Source: Durusdinium trenchii (Eukaryota > Sar > Dinophyceae > Suessiales > Symbiodiniaceae). From it: a DNA stretch of 64,000 bases. The stretch covers positions 66,102-130,101 of the forward strand of contig CAXAMN010027417.1 of the NCBI GenBank assembly GCA_963970005.1, given 5' to 3'. Made by a program: the position numbers and the translations under genes. The notes under the pieces were generated by a model. It was given only the letters and a program-made list of their open reading frames with translations. It was not told where the DNA came from and ran no database searches. Of this stretch, positions 14,101 to 24,396 are shown piece after piece (the stretch's first letter is position 1; every line of letters begins with the position of its first letter).

Positions 14101-17100
14101 CAGTCAATGTAGCCAGGGCCTGCAGGGACAAGGGACTTCAGCACCTTCTGCACAGGGCTCTGGAGGTGCATCCTTTCGAGCCTTTTGAGTCTGAGTGTTC
14201 CAGCAAAGTGTTTTTCCAGTAGCATGTCTTTCAAGCTTTAACCAAGCTGTGGTCTGCTGTGTGTGTGTGTGTTCCATCAAGGACGAGGAAAAGGACGTGG
14301 GCATGGCCGCAACCGCGACCCACGTGGCGAAGAATCAGCTTTGGGAGACGAAGAGTTAGAGGATTCCATGCGGCGATGCGTCGCCACGCTCCATCCCTCT
14401 GTCGCAAACTAACTAACTGGGTTCCTTCCTCAGGGATAGCCCTAGTTGTAGCACTAATAGGGCGCGTGTGTTTCGTGCTCCTGAGAACGTTGTGCAACAG
14501 GCAAGAGTTTTTACAAACATTTGAGTCGTTTTGGTCATGGTTTCTCATGTCAAGACCAATCAACCGCACGGCTAGTGCGCACGAGGGGCGCGCACGTGGT
14601 CGAGGAGTTGGAATTTCAACGCCTGGCCGCAGAACTTGAAGACGAGCACCGTGACTTGCGTGCAGAGGTGAGGACAAATGTGGGGCAAAGCCGGGCAAAG
14701 TAGCGAAAATAGTAGCGAAATGACTCCGATAGTTGCCTGGCTCTTTGCGATTCTAAAGTTGCTGTGTTCAGAACACGTGGTATGCATGTTGATTCTCTCG
14801 GCCATGTTTCAACCGGCTGTTTTGCTTCATAAGTTTGCACCCAGCTCAGAGTGGTTTGCCACCTCGTGCCGTTTCCCACACCAGGCCCGCAGAGCCAAGA
14901 GGGGTGCTGATGTGGTGACCCCAGAGATGCAGGCCGATGCATCGGGAGAGGAGTAGACGGAGTGTCGATTGGCGTCAGTCCTTGAACGGAGGCCTTATTC
15001 AATGGGCCTTTATAGCTTCTTTTTTGAGCAAGCAGCCTGAGTGTTGAGGGTGGCAAGGGGGGAAGACTCACTTTTGTGAGCATTCTGCCAGTCATTGAGC
15101 CATAGATTATTCATATATCGTTTTGGGACACAAATGCTTAATGGCGTACTGGACCATACTAAGCCAATGGTATGTCTACTGTCTTGGTTTCCATCTTGGA
15201 TCTACCAAGCGGCTTGGAAATTGGGGAATGAGCTTTGCAGGATGCTGCATGCTTATATAAAGGCACTATGAGGCTAATGTACTCCGTCCCCGCAGGCAGA
15301 CGTCGAAGCTTTGCTGGAGGCGTTGGGAATTCCCTTCGTTCACGCCCCCGCAGAGGCGTGAGATGAGAGAGCTGAGAGCTTCATTTCTCTAAGCACTTGG
15401 ATTTGCATAAGCTAGCATCAGATACCCTCCAGCCTAAGGGGATGAAAGAACTGTAACAAGTTGGACCTATACTTCTGAAGAGGTTCGGGTATCGGGTATT
15501 TGATTCCTTTTGTAACTCGATTCGGTTCTTTGTAATTTTCCAGGCCGAGGCGCAGTGTGCCTTTCTGGCCGAGGCTCAAGTTTCTTGGATCTCTCTCGCG
15601 TTCCCATGGCCAGGATGAAAGGTAGCAGAATTATACACTTGAGTTTTCTGTGCTTTGGCAAACATGTGCAAGTATGATCAAGTATGTATTGGAACAGGAG
15701 CGGCGCCTTTACCTGATCTTTGTGGTTCAAGATTTCCTGAATGATCTTGCTGGTTTGCCGCTGATGCCGCTGCTATTGCTGGTCTTTCTGTGTCTCATTG
15801 CGCCTCTTTTGCCCTGCTTTTTTCCTGCAGGGCATCGTCATGCATAGTCGCAACATCCCTTCAAGAATCATGATTGATCATGATTGTGTCTTGGGATATT
15901 TGGCTAGGCACACTTGGTGGATGCTGTGGCGTCGGACGACTCAGATGTTCTGGTCTTTGGTGCACGTGCGGGACCCCAGTAGTGTCAGTTGAAGACTCAC
16001 GCAAGTTTTGAAGTGCTGACCTCCGGCCACACCAGAGACTTTCATGCCACTTTATATCAACAGCAGTACCAATAGCATTTCCACGGTACTTTTTTTGCAT
16101 GTTGATTCAACTCACATCTCGTTCCAATGGGCGTCATGTTTGTCAACGTCCGCGCAGGCGAAGTGTATCGCCGGATGTTCTCTGAGGACGCAAGTGCGAG
16201 TGCAAAGCCACAAGTGCCTCAAGCGTTGTATTTTACAGAGTTGCGGGTCATAGATTCTCCGCGTTTTCCGGGATGTTGCGTTTCAAGAAGTGCCTTCAAG
16301 CCTCTCGCCTCTATTCCCGAGCTGGCCTCTTTAAGCGCCCAAGCCTTTTTGCCTCTATGGTCAAGCAAGCGGCAAGCGCCTCTAAAGCCTTTCAGTGCCT
16401 AAGCCTGTAATACTAAACAAACACAAAACAGGCCTCAGCTTGCAGGTGTAAAGGGGGCCCACAGTATAAAGAGGCTTAGGAGCGTCAAGAGTCTCTAAAG
16501 CGCACTGAGGAGATAGAGGAATATACGCATGCCATGCGGATTCTCATCTTGGAAGCCCATGCATTGTTGCAAAGACATTCATCAGTTGTTCAAAGAAGAG
16601 ATGTCCAAACCTGAGCTGGTTGAGGACCAACAAGTCGAATGCTACAGCAGTGCACGGCTTGAAGCACGACTGGGATTGTTGTTGCCTGACTGCGCTTCAT
16701 AATCACCGGAAATGTTGATGTTTTCTTGATGTTCCGACTGATTAGAACCTCGTGTTGGGCTCCATGAAAGGCAAGACCAGCTGATCGTTTTGGCGATGCT
16801 CTTGGGTTGTGACTACACCTTGGGAGTGCACGGTGTGGGCATCGTGAATGGGTTGTGGCCTCGGATGCTACGGGCCATTCAACACAGGTAGTGAGCTGCA
16901 TTCCACAGGCAGGAGATGAAGGAGATCAAGAGAGAGGAGTAGAAGTCGTCGCTTGCTTGAGGTTGGAGATTGTCCGTGCCTATTCACCTGGCCGTGGCGC
17001 TGCCAATATTGAGGAGATTGCACTAAACATTTGTACGATCCGTTATGACAAGCTACTAGTAACAAAGGGCATCGCTACTAGGAGCAAGGACGCTACTAAC

Positions 17101-17873
17101 TCCTGGCATTACTACTAGTAACAAGAATCTACTAGTGTGTATTTATACCCTTTCCGGCCGGTAGAGATGCCCTCCCCAATCGCGGTGCCTTGGCTCTTCA
17201 GGCCACCGGGGAAATTTAGTCAAGTCATGTTACGTTAGTAAATCAGAAAAAGGAACTACACTGGCCCTTAGCAAAGTGAAGCTGTCAGAACTGACAGCCT
17301 TCGCAGAAAGAAGACGTTGGGGGGTGTCTCGATTCGGAGGAAAGCCTGCCTTGCTGGCATGGAAGGGCTGTGAGTCTCAATCACTTATAATTCAGTATAT
17401 GTGTCAAAAGCTTTTGAATGGTTGCCTGAGTTACTGCAGGAGTGGTTGAAACGCTTGGAGACCTTCCGCTCCTGGGCCCAGAACGTGGCCAATTGGGGCA
17501 AGGCTGGGTCTCCTGCCTCGAGGGAGTTTCAACTCCGCTCGTTTTCTGCCACTTACTTTGCGAAGGAATCAGCTGGAGTTCAAGATGATGACAGCCGAGC
17601 CATGGCAGAGTTCCGACCTTACACTCATCAATTGTTGTGTTGTTTTTGAGACGGTTAGTCGTTTGCGGGTGGAATGCAAGTTGCTTCTTTTATCCCCCTG
17701 TATATATATATATATATTTACACCCTGCGGGTTGTTCCGCCGGCCTTTTCAGCCAATGGTCCCAAGATGCGGATTACCTTTTGCGTCAAGAGGAAAGACA
17801 GCAACAGAGCAGAAAAAGTAACAGCATCATCCAGAACACAGCTGGAGCAACAGAGGAGCCTACATTGAAATGA
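1298..17873 (+). CDS. ERCC5: XPG/ERCC5-type structure-specific DNA endonuclease (multi-exon gene)
   Basis: The product should make the 3' incision in nucleotide excision repair in the nucleus. Spliced by eye, the start reads MGVQGLWDLASPAGQ, the classic XPG/RAD2 N-terminus. It continues through VVAVDVASIWMYHFL, KAMRDDKG, AHLIGFFRRICKL and VFVFDG. The I domain gives LGIPFVHAP with AEAEAQCAFLAEA, ASDDSDVLVFGAR, and the helix-hairpin-helix LGCDYTLGVHGVGIVNG. All expected metal-binding acidic residues of the XPG/FEN family are present: Asp in VAVD and VFVFDG, two Glu in AEAEAQ, Asp in SDDSD, and Asp in GCDYT. A long acidic spacer between the domains argues for XPG rather than FEN1 or EXO1. At least 25 exons span about 16.6 kb, and many junctions keep phase exactly. 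Identity is firm; the spacer exons and the C-terminus are incomplete. Confidence 0.88.
3903..6446 (+). CDS. ERCC5: XPG spacer exons, first group
   Basis: Exon 3903-4013 (VERLLRNQLQQ, then Ala/Pro-rich) follows the N domain directly and ends at a GTGAGG donor. Exon 4119-4193 reads AADATRAADEDLHATEED. Exon 4351-4485 is acidic (DAAREDDDPPDAEEDG). Exon 4536-4633 is Ser/Ala-rich. The first four keep phase 0 to phase 0. A stretch at about 4990-5106 (GFMAQRRGISQVQVPELPS) and exon 6092-6148 (EFEQLDPKTKYLLLQRAQE) resemble the conserved island before the I domain of plant and animal XPG. Exon 6349-6446 reads EEAWFGESRLKAVEAKDD, corresponding to the next helix of that island. Amino-acid assignments beyond these islands are inference. 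Confidence 0.62.
6237..6330. repeat. Dispersed modular repeat (GGAGGCC + GCTACTAG units)
   Basis: GGTTGGAGGCCATCGCTACT, AGAAGAAGCTACTAGTAGG, TGGAGGCCATTCCTATTAGG and CAAGAAGCTAGTAGCAAGG stand in a row just before the XPG exon at 6349. Confidence 0.85.
6546..6601. repeat. Dispersed modular repeat, reverse orientation
   Basis: TTGCTCCTAGTAGCGATGCC, AGGAGCCCCTAGTAGC and TTCTTGTTACTAG are the reverse-complement form of the GCTACTAG units. Confidence 0.85.
6948..10186 (+). CDS. ERCC5: XPG spacer exons, second group (acidic)
   Basis: The region about 6948-7029 reads RSTAESRQFAIKSRRRHIR and ends at GTAAAG; it resembles the ESSRRF-like segment of XPG spacers. Four later exons fit exactly in phase 0 with AG|G acceptors and GT donors: 9039-9104 (AKPQEVETAEDLFGNEFFE), 9270-9311 (AAKRRKVPEPEVFQ, basic and NLS-like), 9596-9652 (VHAPSATTTDSLMDDSLAE) and 10109-10186 (DEVEAVEVFSPKRQPPS). 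The acidic/Ser composition is typical of the long XPG spacer that binds TFIIH, but this part evolves too fast for a residue-level match. Weak extra candidates at 7250-7330, 7905-8000 and 8285-8430 are not counted. Confidence 0.55.
10321..10427. repeat. 16-bp tandem repeat (CTGGTCCTTNGGTCCN)
   Basis: About six imperfect 16-bp units read CTGGTCCTTAGGTCCC, CTGGTCCTTCGGTCCG, CTGGTCCTTTGGTCCT and so on. Decayed copies continue to about 10480. The array lies in an XPG intron. Confidence 0.8.
10557..11130. repeat. About 320-bp duplicated unit with a G/C-rich hairpin
   Basis: GCGCTGTCTATACTTGATTT occurs at 10557 and again at 10877. Each is followed by a related segment containing ACTCCGACCACCCCA, CACAACTACTA and CTTTGCGTTG. 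A third partial copy starts near 11080. The first copy carries an inverted G/C-rich stretch (GGGGGAGGCGCTGCGCCC with a CTCCCCC continuation). Confidence 0.7.
11128..11500. repeat. TAC/CTA microsatellite block
   Basis: A long run of CTA/TAC trinucleotides grades into ACTTCT hexamers and then TACTAG-type triplets. It produces open but meaningless frames (poly-Tyr on the + strand, poly-Ser on the - strand). Confidence 0.92.
11640..12760. repeat. Tandem array of five units, about 180-290 bp each
   Basis: GATGTTTGGGCTGCACTGCG or close variants start near 11681, 11863, 12128, 12417 and 12640. Each is followed by GCCAAGGACAC, CCTCACCAG, GTTCCAGCTCAAGCAG, CTTGCGTGG and AAAAGGAAGGTAG. Spacing varies (about 180-290 bp) because parts of the unit are missing in some copies. 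Apparent peptides such as EPANFPSP are shared by copies only because the DNA repeats. Confidence 0.82.
13078..13340 (+). CDS. Possible Ala-rich XPG spacer exon
   Basis: After a TCTAG|G acceptor at 13077 the frame reads AKTVAAAAAAAAPAPRPS and stays open to about 13270 with RFRSMEPSQKLLTILGIS. A competing frame is also open from about 13130. Phase with neighbouring exons cannot be settled, so membership of the XPG gene is a guess. Confidence 0.3.
14605..17502 (+). CDS. ERCC5: XPG I-domain exons (catalytic core)
   Basis: Exons are 14605-14667 (ELEFQRLAAELEDEHRDL), 14885-14932 (ARRAKRGADVVTPEMQ), 15296-15355 (ADVEALLEALGIPFVHAPAE), 15544-15573 (AEAQCAFLAE, only 30 nt), 15908-15967 (AHLVDAVASDDSDVLVFGAR), 16158-16246 (EVYRRMFSEDAS then ALYFTELR), about 16746-16887 (VGLHERQDQLIVLAMLLGCD through the helix-hairpin-helix to MLRAIQH), and 17440-17502 (EWLKRLETFRSWAQNVANWG). 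Donors after 14932, 15355, 15573, 15967 and 17502 start with GC; the donor after 16887 is GTAGTG. The helix-hairpin-helix that binds DNA and the acidic catalytic residues are intact. The joint at 15967/16158 is ambiguous by one base. Confidence 0.85.
17047..17128. repeat. Dispersed modular repeat
   Basis: GACAAGCTACTAGTAACAAA, GGGCATCGCTACTAGGAGCA, AGGACGCTACTAACTCCTGG and CATTACTACTAGTAACAAG follow one another in the intron before the XPG exon at 17440. Confidence 0.85.
17751..17873 (+). CDS. ERCC5: Probable last XPG exon
   Basis: After TTTTCAG at about 17750 one frame reads QWSQDADYLLRQEERQQQ and ends at TGA (17871-17873). The placement suits the WG.PDL..L stretch of XPG, but the GW....TD..L.P block and a PCNA-interacting QxxLxxFF-type motif that normally follow are not visible. 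Either those exons are missed or the C-terminus is short. Another possible exon lies at about 17545-17640 (ATYFAKESAGVQDDDSRAM). Confidence 0.42.
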   Translation, partial: SQWSQDADYLLRQEERQQQSRKSNSIIQNTAGATEEPTLK

Positions 17874-19382
17874 CGTGCATTATGATACAATAAGAGAACA
17901 GGGAGATGAAATTGGGGGATGCAAAGTATAGCCTGCCAAGCAAGAAGACAAATTATATGACATGTGACACAATGAGCAAACGTACATAGCATTCCGTCAG
18001 ACATGATACAAGAGAGTAATGAGGACATGTGTGGCATGGGGATTTCCAAGCAGTCTGAGTCTGCAAAAATCGATAGTGCAGGTGCAAAGCCTGAGAAAAA
18101 CGCATGCAAAGCAGAAGCACAATGCATGGACAACGGGAAGAGAAGAACGACGATAAGAAGGAAGCGCACACAACCTTTCACTTTAGCTATGATATATGTG
18201 AGCTACATACATTCGGGATGTTCTTGGGGGGGGGGGGAGTTAGACGAAGCAAAAACTTGCTCCAGAGACACTTTTCTCATTACATATAGATTCAACCTAA
18301 CTTAAGCTACATACAAGCCACATTGATAAAACACGCCGGCGCCCAAGGGCCGGCGGATTCCCGTACGCCTACGAAATCCAATGTTGTCATCAAGGAAGTA
18401 GACACAGTGCTTCACCCCCAGCGTGGCCTTCAACATCCTTCAACTATTCGCAGGCCTCATTTTCTTTGCAAGCTTCATCTCTGCCGGCTTTACCTCCCCA
18501 ATTTGTGGTTTTGCTTCTTTGCGGGCTGCACCATGTTGCCTTTGGCCGTTTGGATTAATAATATGAAATATGATATGTGGTATTTTACTGTTCGCTCGTG
18601 CCTGGTGTGTGCGTTCCCGGGTTGTACCATTAATGGGTTATGCTGTGTATAGTTATGACCTAGCACTCTAAGAAGAGTGGCGCTTCTGCAAGCAAGAAGT
18701 CTTTCTGCATTACCAAAGGAACATACTTAGATAAGGCCTTCATAAACGAAGACACTTGGCCCAAAAGATAGACCTTCAAAGAAGTAGACAAATCAAGATA
18801 ATAGGACAGCTTTAAATGAACACGTGTTGGAGGATGGGACTCTTACAAGGAGCACACTCGACAGCCCTGTGCAATACACACGTGTCAGTCATACTCTGTT
18901 TTGGCCCCCCGCCCTTTGTTCTCAATCATAAATAATATTCAATAAATAGTCCCCGTAGTTACTCAAAGCTTGCAACAAACTATAATATATGTATATATAT
19001 ATACATATACTGTATAGTATCCCACACCACCACCTCCCAAAACTTGCAAAGCTCTGCTTGTAATGCAAATCAAACCCACCATCAGAACATGCAGTGCGAA
19101 AACCCCTCCCTGTCCTCGAGATCGCAGCAGCCGTGCAAGAATGGGACGCTATAAGTCAAAGAAGATCAAAGAAGTATTGAACTTCGGGAATTCTCACTTT
19201 TGCACTTGTCGACTTTTGTTCTTCTTTTGGATCTGGAAGAGGTCTGAGGCCACTGTGTTTGACTTTTCAGTTTTTTACTTTTAAATCTATCGGGGCGGTC
19301 TGGGTTTTTCTATATAAGTCTTCCTGGTTCCGGTCATGCGGGCCGATCTCGGTTTCTTCCATTCGCCTATTGCATTGCCCCA
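17874..19382. other. Spacer with no supported gene
   Basis: The stretch contains a G run (about 18228-18238), a TATA-rich alternating run (about 18987-19017) and AT-rich patches. No exon with protein character was found on either strand. It probably separates the XPG gene from the next + strand gene. Confidence 0.5.
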
Positions 19383-19383
19383 G

Positions 19384-22300
19384 GTTCAAAAGAAAGCATA
19401 CCAACTTCCGAACGTCCGGCGACCAAATCTACTGACAAGGTACAGTGCAGGCTCGACAAAGCAAATCCACACATTGCAAGTGGTGTTGATCCGAATTCCA
19501 GCTGTAACTTGGTGAGCCCTGCTTTTGGATCTTGCTTGATTGAACAAGGCAGCATCAAATCAAGCAGTGGCTTCCACTCAGGCAGTGGTCCTTCCCAACA
19601 GATTTCCCGAGCGCTGCGGTGATGACTGCCTTCCAGCAGCCAGAGGTTCTGGGCTGAAAAATGTGTTTCGACAAAGCATCAAGGGACAGTGCCGGAGGTA
19701 TGAATGAGCTGCTGACATGTGGCAATGAATCTCGGACATTTTAGGGAGTCTTTGCGACCTTAAGGTCAAGCGTTATTTAAGGGCTGCCCCTGCCAGCAGT
19801 GCAAACATTGTATTTTGACATGGCAGCGAGCCAATACAATTTAGGCAAGTCCATTTACTGGAATGTATGATTATACAATAATATATATATAGTTATATAT
19901 ATATGCATTATTACTATATGCATATATATAACTTGGGCTTTAGCTTTTGCTTGTGCCCGGTGGTGAGCTCAATGATTCAAAAGGCAATTCCGTGGGACAA
20001 AAACAAACACATACTTGGCTGTTTTTCCAGTGAGAGAGGTGCATGAGGGTGAGACATGGTGCGTCTTTGACACTTCTTTATTGGTCATGACAACACGGAC
20101 TGGTCAGCAGCCACGGATTCTGGTAAGACGAAAGCACCACAAGACCAAATTTGCTACGAGTTGGAATGCTTCCTTTGTGCACAGGTCGATCGGAGCTTGG
20201 AGCCCTTCAGTTGGGCATCGGTGGATGTCCAGCGAGTCGTTGTAGGGATGCGCAGCCCGTGGGTTCTGGGAGAGTGAACAGAGTCGGCATGATGTGGATG
20301 ACATAAGGATGCGTCGTTGAAATGTTTCTAATAGCTTCTTGTTACTACTAGTAAGGCACCTGTTACTACTAGTAAGGCACTTGTTCCTAATAGCTTTTTG
20401 TTACGAGTCGGCATGATGTGGATGACATGATGCAAATTTGAAGTTGCGTTTCCTTTGCATCCCTGGCACCTCAAAATGTAGAAGCATGGCAATCGAGACA
20501 CTTTTCGGTGTCTTTCGGTCACTTTCCATTTCAAAAAGCTGTGGATGCTTGCCACAAGTTTGCGCTTGTAAGCGGATTTGATTCGCTGGGCCTGCCGCAG
20601 GAAACCCAATTGTCAGACATAAAACAACATTTTGGAAGTGCGGCACTTGCCACAGAAAGTAGGTGATGTTTGTAGAATGAGAGTCGCAGGAGTGTCAACT
20701 TCCGTTTGACATTGCCTTTCAGAAACACGATTTTGTAGAAGATTTCATGGGGCCGTGCTCAATCGACAAGACAGGATTCCTGGTCCAAATGAGAACCTGG
20801 ACTTGGAAGGCTTCAGCATAGGGGTAGAATACCAAGCGTGACTAAGCGATACCAAATTGTGACCAAGCGATACCAAGCGTCCCTGAGGCGAAACTTCAAG
20901 CGGCAGACCTCTCAGAGGCAGGGTATATATGCATTATGAATATATATAGAGTCATCCCGGACTAGGTAGAATATGGTGGTAATGTTAAAGAACAATAGGG
21001 AACCGGTCATGTTTTTTGGAAAGACTCATATTCTATTTACTCCAGAATGGCTTGTATAAATGTATATAGTAATATCAAGGTACTATGGGCTATACGGTGA
21101 CATAATGCTGGTCATGTTCACTGCGAAACAAGCTTATTGTGAACAGCATCACATGCGCTGATAGAGTGTTTCCGGCTCACACTCTTTGTTCGACTCATCG
21201 TGCTTGAGCCCCTGGCGAACCAGGAGAAGGTCCTGGAACGGCTGGAGCCTGTTTTGAGGCGTTATCAGGAGCCATGTAGCCCATTGAGGGAACTGCTTGG
21301 CGGTCCGCAAGTCTCTTTTTACTGCAAGGTTCGTTGGTTCGTTGCTAAGGATGCTCCTTAGAGCTCCAGAGCAAGTTGTAGTTGTTGGACCTGTGGGACA
21401 CGGCAGCCTGGTTCTTCAGTTTCCAACCTCAGCCTTTCACGCAGGACACCCTGCGACAGCCGCGAATCACTGAGTACTTGCTACCTAGTGCTGGAGATGT
21501 TGCCGTGGTTCGGTCCAGCCGCATGCAAGAGGCGCCAGTGGGATAAGGAAAAAATGCAAGAGGTCCATCGCAAAGCCAGTAAGGTCCTGCGATGTCCTGA
21601 ATAAGAATTGACTGGAAGATGCTCCATGATATTTTAAAAGAAGGAATGAAGAGTAATGAAGTAAGAAACAGTCTGAAGGTCTAACTGTCTAACTAAAGAC
21701 AAAGTACCAGCAAAAGCCCCCTTCAAAAAAGCTAATTTCAATTTTCGGCCCACTCTTCCCCAAGAGGCTTTGCGCGGCTTGCGTGGCGAGTCGCCAGAGC
21801 AGGAGGAGTCAGGTGCAGCAAGCGGCTAGCTGTTTTGAGATCATACTAAGTTACTAGCGATGGCCTCCAACCTAAGAGCGAAAAGCTCAGCAGCTGGCAC
21901 AGGGTTTCATGCAATTTCCATTCTTTGACTGGTGGATGTTTCGTTCTTTGTCCGTACGAGAATGGACTATATAAGTCGACATGTATAGATATATTATAGT
22001 TACTGTTTTTGTATGCGGTGGGTTTGCTCAGAAGGGTCACTTGTGAGAGGGAGATGATTGAAGCGGAATGTCCTGCCCCAATATCGAAGCGGTTGGAAGC
22101 ATACCTGCCATCCAGAGCTTGGACCGACTGCGGCATCAGGTGTATCTTCCAAAGGGCCAAAGGGCCGACGCAAGGCGCCGGGAGAAGTCGAAGAGGAAAC
22201 CAGAAATGCCAAGACAGTCATAACGATCGCAGGAATAGATGTAGGAATAGTGGATAGAGTTTGTCAAAGCTGGGTCCATCTTAAAGCAACGGTGCAAGCC

Positions 22301-23211
22301 AACAATCCTCACCTGGTTGACCTTCGGCTCAATACCCACTATTCCTCACAGCTATTGGCTGCAAGAAGGTCCTTTTCCAGCATTGCATTGCCCAATCAGA
22401 CCAGGGACATCCGAGGACCGGTTCGATTGAAATGCTTAGCACCTGCAGATTAGACGGGCCATGGGTGGAAGTCAGGGTGGTGCTCGTGGGCGTGCACGTG
22501 GCCCGCGTGGCGGACGTGGTCGCCGGGGGCGCGAGGCCTGGGAGCTGCCAGGGCTGCACTGGGCAGGTTACCAAGTAAGGCTTCACGGGGATTAGTGATA
22601 TGTTTCTTTACTTTGGTTCTTTCTGTTTTACGGTTTGCGCTCATTTTTGCTCCCTCTCTTATTTGTGCCACCGACAGCCGCCACGTCGCATTTTCTTCAG
22701 CAAAAATCAATGAGAGAAGAGCGATCATCGGCCAGTTTACATCTTTTGATGCATGATCATTTTTGGGCACATTGGGCCTTGAATCACGAGAAGCCCACGT
22801 AGGAACGAATTGATGTCTCCAATAGTCTGAAGAATGTCAGTTCAAGGCTGGCTTTGCCAACCTGAAGCCGGGGAATGATGTCTCTTGGCCCTGACTCATG
22901 ACATCTCATGACTTCCTACTCTGCTGCCCGTGACATGTGAGATTTGGTGCATTTAGGCCTGGCTGATCAAACTTGGCCTTTGGCCGTCTCTAATTAACCC
23001 ACCTAAGTGCAGGGAAGAAGCTTTTTGACGATGATTCGGCACTCAAATCCAGCCTCAAAAAACATACATTCCGTGAGAATGTTGGTTTGCACACCTCCAA
23101 TTGGTCGTGCCATAGGAAGTTCCATTGCAATGGCACGTTAGTTTCACAAAACATGCCACAGCGGGCGCACCAAGGCCAGCATCGAGTTGGACAGTGGCAG
23201 CGATGCCTGAG
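19384..23211 (+). CDS. Unrecognised multi-exon gene with RGG/RG-rich exon
   Basis: Exon candidates, mostly without an ATG, are 19384-19619 (long open frame, GSKESIPTSERPATKSTDK ending RALR), about 19639-19712 (GSGLKNVFRQSIKGQCRR), about 20031-20150 (VREVHEGETWCVFDTS), and 20745-20830. The core is phase-consistent: 21209-21328 (PLANQEKVLERLEPVLRRYQ), 21382-21531 (LLDLWDTAAWFFSFQPQPF), 21767-21812 (ALRGLRGESPEQEES), 22140-22207 (VSSKGPKGRRKAPGEVEEE), 22449-22574 (RG-rich, then WELPGLHWAGYQ) and 23013-23072. A possible end is GRTKASIELDSGSDA at 23211. RG-rich tracts usually bind RNA or are arginine-methylated (known of such tracts), so a nuclear RNA-binding role is inferred only. I do not recognise the family, and the start codon is not found. 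Confidence 0.55.
19879..19931. repeat. AT-rich inverted repeat
   Basis: ATAATATATATATAGTTATA and TTACTATATGCATATATATA form a long alternating AT stretch with self-complementary parts. Similar shorter tracts occur near 18990, 46410 and 47645. Confidence 0.7.
20328..20405. repeat. Dispersed modular repeat, reverse orientation
   Basis: TAGCTTCTTGTTACTACTAG and TAAGGCACCTGTTACTACTA repeat, followed by GTTCCTAATAGCTTTTTGTT. The same TAAGGCACCTGTTACTACTA variant occurs at 52330. Confidence 0.82.
22449..22574 (+). CDS. RG-rich exon of the unrecognised gene
   Basis: Between an AG acceptor (CTGCAG) and a canonical GTAAGG donor, 42 codons read IRRAMGGSQGGARGRARGPR and continue with more Gly/Arg before EAWELPGLHWAGYQ. 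The exon keeps phase 0 on both sides. It is the clearest functional hint in this gene. Confidence 0.65.
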
Positions 23212-23212
23212 T

Positions 23213-24396
23213 GCTGAAAAGTGAGAATGGAGATTCGTTTGGCAGGGTGTGACACTGAAAACATCCAGGTGTCTATTTGCAAAGCAGCTAGCCATACAGA
23301 GCCACTTGGTAAGTGGACAAACTTTTAGCAGCTTCAAGCGGCCCAGTCTCCAGACAGAGGAAACGAACCACCCAGGGAGGTGACTTGGGATTAATGCGCC
23401 TAATGCCTCCACAGCCTCCAATGCTGAACCATCTGACTTACTATCTGACTTTGGCACTACTCAATCTAGCAGAATCTTGCGGACGCAGGCAAAGTCCATC
23501 CATCTTGGAATGCCATACCTGGTGCCTCCTGCTCGTGGGCGTGCTTTGCTTTTCAGGCTGGCACAGCTCCGATGTTGTGTCGGCTTAGCCGAGCCCCTCA
23601 ATCCAGCACCTCCACGGTGGGCCTCCAAATCTTCTTTGTTCTTTACGGTTCGCTGATGTAGACCTAGACATGACCTGAGCCTTGCTCGAAAAGGGGATTT
23701 ACCAGGACACAATGCAAGAGACTAGACTTGACTAGTTGGACTTGCAAGACATCCATCTTTTCAGGACCAGGTGAACCAGGTCACATTTCGTTCTGGAAAA
23801 TGAGACACCGATGCGGAGCCTCTCCAGTCACTCGAGGTCCTACACAACTGCTGGGGCTCATGACCCCACAGCACTTCATGGCTCCTGTGCTGCGGGGCAG
23901 GGGCTCCTCAGATCTCCAGATATCTCCACAGACTGTTTCGGCACATGTTGTTTCTCGAAAAGCATGTAGTTCTTCATCAAAACATGTGAGTGACGGGAGT
24001 CTCCGACCTTGTGCAGCGTCTGCACAAATGTTCCAGGGTGTTTAAAAATCTGTTTTGGACGACCACCAGGGTATAACAGGGTCAAAGGCCACTGCAAGGA
24101 GGCAAATATGTATGCAAACAGCCATCCATTTAGGCTCAAGCAAACGCTGACGACCCGAGGAAAAAACACCTGGCCTCACAAGCTGCATGAAGCCATTGCG
24201 AGCACATTTTCCAGCTGCATCATAGAGACATACGGCTCGCCCAAGAAAGGTCACATAGCTGGGCCATTCTTTTGGATGGTTGATTGTCAGCACATTGTTC
24301 CTATTTGTTTCGCAATAGGCTATATAAATATATAGGGTTTGGACATGTCAGGAACCCCGGAGGCCCTTGTGGCTGCTGAACCGTTGCCGAAATGCC
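23213..24396. other. Spacer or weak exons before the alanine-rich helical gene
   Basis: One possible exon at about 23492-23560 reads AKSIHLGMPYLVPPARGRAL after a CGCAG|G acceptor. I cannot link it in phase to either neighbour. Nothing else is supported. Confidence 0.3.

Noticed and set aside
1298-17873. FEN1 or EXO1 as the identity of the nuclease
   Set aside because: FEN1 has a short gap between N and I domains and EXO1 lacks the long acidic spacer; the ELEFQRL...ARRAKRGADVV lead into the I domain and the spacer islands fit XPG/RAD2.
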